Below, piece by piece: positions 13,478 to 17,053 of a stretch of DNA of 17,053 nucleotides. The notes under the pieces are model-generated. The model did no database searches, was not told the DNA's origin, and saw only the letters and a list, made by a program, of their open reading frames with translations. Position 1 is the stretch's first letter. Every line of letters begins with the position of its first letter. Origin of the DNA: Candidatus Portnoybacteria bacterium CG_4_10_14_0_2_um_filter_44_20. GTDB taxonomy: Bacteria > Patescibacteriota > Minisyncoccia > Portnoybacterales > GCA-002795985. The position numbers were made by a program, and so were the translations under genes. The stretch covers positions 1 to 17,053 of the forward strand of contig PFOG01000004.1 of NCBI GenBank assembly GCA_002792395.1, read 5' to 3'.

Positions 13478-16400
13478 TTAATCATCTGCCCCTTCTTCTC
13501 TACGCCTTCCGTCCACTAGATCAACATCCAAGCCCAGTGCTTTCAACTCGCTAACCAATACATCAAAAGAAGCTGGAATTTGGGGGGTTTTAATTTTCCG
13601 ACCCCGAATAATGGAATCGTACGCGTTGGCCCGTCCCGCCACGTCATCAGATTTTATTGTCAGCATTTCCTGAAGCATATAAGCCGCTCCATATCCCTCA
13701 AGAGCCCAAACTTCCATTTCTCCAAACCGCTGTCCGCCAAACTGAGCTTTACCGCCTAAGGGCTGCTGGGTGATTAATGAATAGGGACCGATTGAACGCA
13801 TATGAATTTTGTCTTCCACCAAATGAATAAGCTTCATCACATAAATATAGCCAACGGTTACCCTCTGGCCAAAGGGCTCGCCAGTCTGACCGTCAAAAAG
13901 CATAATCTTTCCATCCTGAGGCAGACCAGCCGCTTTTAGTTCTTCCCGAATCCGATCCGCGCTTGGCCCCGCCAAAGACGGGCAAATAGCCCGATAGCCC
14001 AACATTTTTGCCGCCCATCCTAAATGAGTTTCAAGAATCTGCCCAATATTCATCCTGGAAGCAACGCCAAGAGGATTGAGAATAACATCCACCGGCGTTC
14101 CATCGGGCAAATAGGGCATTTCCTCCTCCGGTAAAATTTTAGCGATGACACCCTTGTTGCCATGACGACCAGCCAATTTATCGCCCACCATAACCGGCCT
14201 TAGTTCGGCAACCTCAACACGGATACTTTTTATAACCCCGGGCGGCAGCTTGTCCCCCCGCTCGCGGGAAAATGTATGAATTTCAACAATTCGACCTCTT
14301 TTACCATGTGGCAAACGCAGCGAGGTATCTTTAACATCCCGCGCTTTTTCGCCGAAAATTGCTCTCAGCAATCTCTCCTCCGCAGATAAATCAACCTCCC
14401 CTTTGGGAGAAATTTTTCCGACTAAAATATCATTAGGGCCAACTTCGGCGCCAATTCTAACGACACCCTCTTCATCCAAGTCTTTAAGCTTTTCTTCGCT
14501 GACATTCGAAATATCAGGCGTCGTTATTTCCGGACCAAGTTTAGTTTCCCGAACATCGCAAATAAAATCTTCTATATGGATTGACGTAAAGCGGTCTTCT
14601 TTAACCAGTTTTTCAGAAAGAATAATAGCGTCTTCAAAATTAGCTCCCCGCCAAGGCAAAAAAGCGCACAATAGATTTTGCCCGAGAGCCAAACAGCCAT
14701 TCTCGGTCGCCATCCCATCTGCCAAAACCTCTCCTCTTTTCACCCTTTGCCCCCGTTTAACTATCGGCCGTTGAGTAGCACAGGTAAATTGGTTAGTACG
14801 AACAAAAGTATGAAGTGGATAAGTTTTTGCCTTCCTTGCGCTCTTAACACGAATATTGTTGGCATCTACTGCATCAATCACGCCATCGTCCTGACTAATC
14901 ACCAAATGGCCAGAATCATAGGCAGCCTTTTCCTCCAAGCCAGTTGACACCAACGGCGCCTGGGGCTTAATACAAGGAACGCCCTGGCGCTGCATATTCG
15001 AACCCATTAAAGCGCGGTTTGCGTCGTCATGCTCCAAAAACGGAATCAGCGCGGTCGCGACCGAGACGCACTGCTGAGGAGAAACGTCGATATAATCAAT
15101 TTTTTCCCGCTTGGTAATACTCGGCTGACCCTTCACGCGCGCCTCCACTCGAGACTCTAAAAGATTGCCGTTTTTATCAAGAGCAACGCCGGCATGAGCA
15201 ATGTTAACCATTTGTTCTTCAAACGCGTTAAGAAAATCAATTTTCTTGGAAAGACGGCCGCCGATTATCTTTCGATAGGGTGTTTCAATAAACCCGTATT
15301 CGTTGAGTCGCGCGAAACACGCTAAGTGACCGATCAATCCAATGTTCGGACCCTCTGGCGTTTGAATCGGGCAAATCCGGCCATAATAAGTAGAGTGAAC
15401 ATCTCTTACCTCAAAACCCGCTCTTTCCCGCGTTAACCCGCCCGGTCCCATAGCAGAAACCCGGCGCTTGTGTTCGAGTTCCGCCAAAGGATTGACCTGA
15501 TCCATAAATTGCGACAACTGCGAAACAGTAAAAAATTCCTTGACCGAGGCAATAAAGGGACGGGCGTTAATCAATTGGCTGGGCATTAACGTTTCGACGT
15601 CCAAAATACTCATTCTGTCCTTTATGATTCTTTCGGTTCGCGCCAAACCGATTCTCAATTTATTCTGGAGCAATTCGCCGACACTTCTGATGCGACGGTT
15701 AGCAAGATGATCAATATCGTCGGGATGGGCGTCGGAACTATTGCTCAGCCGGATGATTTCCTTAAGTATTGAGACAAGATCATCCAAGCTGAAAACTCGG
15801 TTTTCTTTGGTTGTGGGTTTATTAATACTAAGTCGTTGATTAAGCTTCCAGCGGCCAACCTTAGATAAGTCGTACCTTTCAAAATTAAAAAACATCGCCT
15901 CGATCAGTTGTCGCGCGTTATCAACCGCGGCCAAATCGCCCGGCCGCAGGCGTTTGTAAATTTCGATAAACGCTTCTCCTTGATTTTTTGCCTGATCTTT
16001 GCTTAGGGTAACGTCAATAAATTTTAGTTCTTTGTTGGTGTCAACATCCGCAAAGGTCTTCTTGATTTTTTCTTCGCTTTCCATGCCAAACGCCTTCAAC
16101 AAGGAAGTGGCGGCAATTTTCCGCTTTCGATCGATTTTAACAGAAATCACTCCGTCGCCATCAACCTCGAACTCCAACCAAGCCCCGCGATTAGGAATAA
16201 CCTTGGCGCCAAAAAATTGTCGTTCACCGCGAAGATAACTGACGGTAAAAAATATTCCCGGCGACCTGATCAGCTGAGAAACTACGACACGCTCAACGCC
16301 GTTAATAATAAAAGTGCCGCGATCAGTCATCAACGGAAAATCACCCAGATAGACTTCTTGTTCTCTGGTTTGTTTTGTTTTTTTATTAATAAGATTCAGA

Positions 16401-16651
16401 AGGCATCGCAAAGGAGCTTCGTACGATGCGCCTCTTATTCGCGATTCAACCTCGCTAAATTTAGGCTCTTCAAAATAGTAATCGCGAAAATATAACTCTA
16501 ATTCCTCGCCCGACCAGTCGCGAACCGGAGAAACTTCATCAAAAAGTTCCCGCAGACCCTGGTCGATAAACCACTTGTAAGAATTCAACTGAATTTCCGC
16601 TAACTCGGGAAAATCGGAACTAAATTGGTATCTCGAAAAATTTTTAGTCAT
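13478..16651 (-). CDS. rpoB: DNA-directed RNA polymerase subunit beta
   Basis: A 1057-residue beta subunit, lacking the large lineage-specific inserts of the 1342-residue E. coli protein. The rifampicin-pocket region (about 373-401) is followed by the fork-loop stretch GPGGLTRERAGFEVRDVH (402-419) and CPIQTPEGPNIGLI (427-440). Later come the GDKLAGRHGNKGVIAKI block with its conserved lysines and LNPLGVASRMNIGQ. Near the C-terminus are GGKAQFGGQRFGEMEVWALE and the segment that contacts beta'. The start at 16651 (MTKNFSRYQFSSDFPEL) fits the family. No SD is seen; a small CCGA-TCGG hairpin lies just before the ATG. rplJ and rplL are not visible in the 402 bases upstream, so rpoB appears to head its own operon. 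Confidence 0.98.
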   Translation of the reverse strand: MTKNFSRYQFSSDFPELAEIQLNSYKWFIDQGLRELFDEVSPVRDWSGEELELYFRDYYFEEPKFSEVESRIRGASYEAPLRCLLNLINKKTKQTREQEVYLGDFPLMTDRGTFIINGVERVVVSQLIRSPGIFFTVSYLRGERQFFGAKVIPNRGAWLEFEVDGDGVISVKIDRKRKIAATSLLKAFGMESEEKIKKTFADVDTNKELKFIDVTLSKDQAKNQGEAFIEIYKRLRPGDLAAVDNARQLIEAMFFNFERYDLSKVGRWKLNQRLSINKPTTKENRVFSLDDLVSILKEIIRLSNSSDAHPDDIDHLANRRIRSVGELLQNKLRIGLARTERIIKDRMSILDVETLMPSQLINARPFIASVKEFFTVSQLSQFMDQVNPLAELEHKRRVSAMGPGGLTRERAGFEVRDVHSTYYGRICPIQTPEGPNIGLIGHLACFARLNEYGFIETPYRKIIGGRLSKKIDFLNAFEEQMVNIAHAGVALDKNGNLLESRVEARVKGQPSITKREKIDYIDVSPQQCVSVATALIPFLEHDDANRALMGSNMQRQGVPCIKPQAPLVSTGLEEKAAYDSGHLVISQDDGVIDAVDANNIRVKSARKAKTYPLHTFVRTNQFTCATQRPIVKRGQRVKRGEVLADGMATENGCLALGQNLLCAFLPWRGANFEDAIILSEKLVKEDRFTSIHIEDFICDVRETKLGPEITTPDISNVSEEKLKDLDEEGVVRIGAEVGPNDILVGKISPKGEVDLSAEERLLRAIFGEKARDVKDTSLRLPHGKRGRIVEIHTFSRERGDKLPPGVIKSIRVEVAELRPVMVGDKLAGRHGNKGVIAKILPEEEMPYLPDGTPVDVILNPLGVASRMNIGQILETHLGWAAKMLGYRAICPSLAGPSADRIREELKAAGLPQDGKIMLFDGQTGEPFGQRVTVGYIYVMKLIHLVEDKIHMRSIGPYSLITQQPLGGKAQFGGQRFGEMEVWALEGYGAAYMLQEMLTIKSDDVAGRANAYDSIIRGRKIKTPQIPASFDVLVSELKALGLDVDLVDGRRREEGADD

Positions 16652-16774
16652 ACCCGATTTTTTCGGCGATAATCCTTGCGCCTATTTTCTGCGCTTGGTC
16701 GCCGAGAGATTAGCAAAATCAAAATCGAAACGCAAAACTCAAATACCCCAAACTATCATCTTTTTATGGTTCGA

Positions 16775-16793
16775 CAAACTCACCACAAGTTTG
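16775..16793. repeat. Small palindrome resembling a degenerate GGTTCGACAAGCTCACC repeat
   Basis: CAAACT (16775-16780) and AGTTTG (16788-16793) are inverted copies around 7 nt. With the flanking TGGTTCGA (16767-16774) the sequence resembles a decayed form of the common TTCGACAAGCTCACCA intergenic repeat. The resemblance is from memory and not verified. Confidence 0.35.
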
Positions 16794-16938
16794 AGGTTAA
16801 TCAAAAACAGAAGAGTTAAAATTATTTTTTATGCATTAAAAAAAGTGAAAAAATACCTAGAAGATTGTTCAATTTTTGAAAAAAATCGCCGAGACAAAAA
16901 GCGACAGACTGCGGCCGAACCGCGATTTGGTGTGTCAA

Positions 16939-16978
16939 ACCCCGTTAGAGCTGCGGCTGCGCCTTGATTCTACGGGGT
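16939..16978. repeat. Palindromic repeat with ACCCCGT/ACGGGGT ends
   Basis: ACCCCGT (16939-16945) pairs with ACGGGGT (16972-16978). The stem continues as AGA with TCT past one bulged T, and a GC-rich inner part (GGC-TGC-GCC) can also fold. The left end ACCCCGTTAGA is identical to 2615-2625 upstream of rpsF, marking both as copies of one repeat family. Confidence 0.6.
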
Positions 16979-17053
16979 CAAAAACAACCGAGATGAGCTC
17001 AAAAAATTCTCGTAAAGCAACAAAACGAGTTTACACCATTTTAAAAATCCTGT

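Larger units (their letters stand above)
16652..17053 (-). other. Gene-free region upstream of rpoB
   Basis: No credible gene is seen in these 402 bases; the only longer reading frame (plus strand, 16695-16967) has no SD and unremarkable lysine-rich composition. The region must hold the rpoB promoter. The best geometry is weak: on the minus strand TTGCGT (16730-16735), 17 bp, TAATCT (16707-16712) with a preceding TGC. It also carries two palindromes, described separately. Confidence 0.5.

Noticed and set aside
16767..16800. TGGTTCGACAAACTC resembling a tRNA T-arm
   Set aside because: No acceptor, D or anticodon arm can be placed around it; it fits a small intergenic palindrome better.
16695..16967. 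90-codon plus-strand reading frame upstream of rpoB
   Set aside because: It has no SD or promoter, is divergent from rpoB over its likely promoter region, and ends inside the palindromic repeat.
1..17053. CRISPR arrays, toxin-antitoxin pairs, defence islands, phage or transposase genes
   Set aside because: No direct-repeat arrays or matching protein families were seen; the window is a core-gene region.

Overview
The window is a moderately AT-rich bacterial chromosome segment made almost entirely of housekeeping genes. The likely source is a member of the Patescibacteria (Candidate Phyla Radiation). This is inferred from the compact RpoB (1057 aa) and RpoC (1213 aa), the style of the RecA, S6 and phosphohexomutase proteins, an rpsF-ssb-rpsR operon that ends without rplI, many genes lacking a Shine-Dalgarno (SD) sequence, and palindromic spacer repeats. 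No rRNA, tRNA, CRISPR array, transposase or phage gene was found.

Left part (1-2578): a small membrane protein gene and a phosphomannomutase/phosphoglucomutase gene lie on the minus strand. A class I methyltransferase gene diverges from them, with its own terminator. Next (2611-4054) is a plus-strand rpsF-ssb-rpsR operon with a strong promoter, a hairpin at the very 5' end of the predicted mRNA (candidate S6:S18 autoregulatory leader), a palindromic repeat between rpsF and ssb, a hairpin over the ssb start codon, and a clear terminator. A separate promoter then drives a membrane-anchored protein with two copies of an 8-cysteine module (4190-4657). This gene converges on recA across a 17-bp perfect stem.

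Right part (4749-16651), all minus strand, in transcription order: rpoB-rpoC, a soluble GAF-domain histidine kinase with no response regulator beside it, ftsK, a possible 36-residue ORF, and recA. The kinase and ftsK each have a near-consensus promoter, and rpoC and the kinase each end in a good intrinsic terminator, so these are separate transcription units. recA has no clear promoter of its own and may be read from ftsK. Its upstream region is occupied by a repeat of the 'GTCATTCTGAGCGAAGCGAAG' type, which falsely extends the recA reading frame.

The genes cover transcription (rpoB, rpoC), translation (rpsF, rpsR), DNA maintenance (ssb, recA, ftsK) and sugar-phosphate metabolism. I did not find a new defence or mobile system. 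The best leads are regulatory and structural: the rpsF leader, the ssb start hairpin, the cysteine-module protein, the palindromic repeats, and the contrast between SD-led accessory genes and SD-less core genes.
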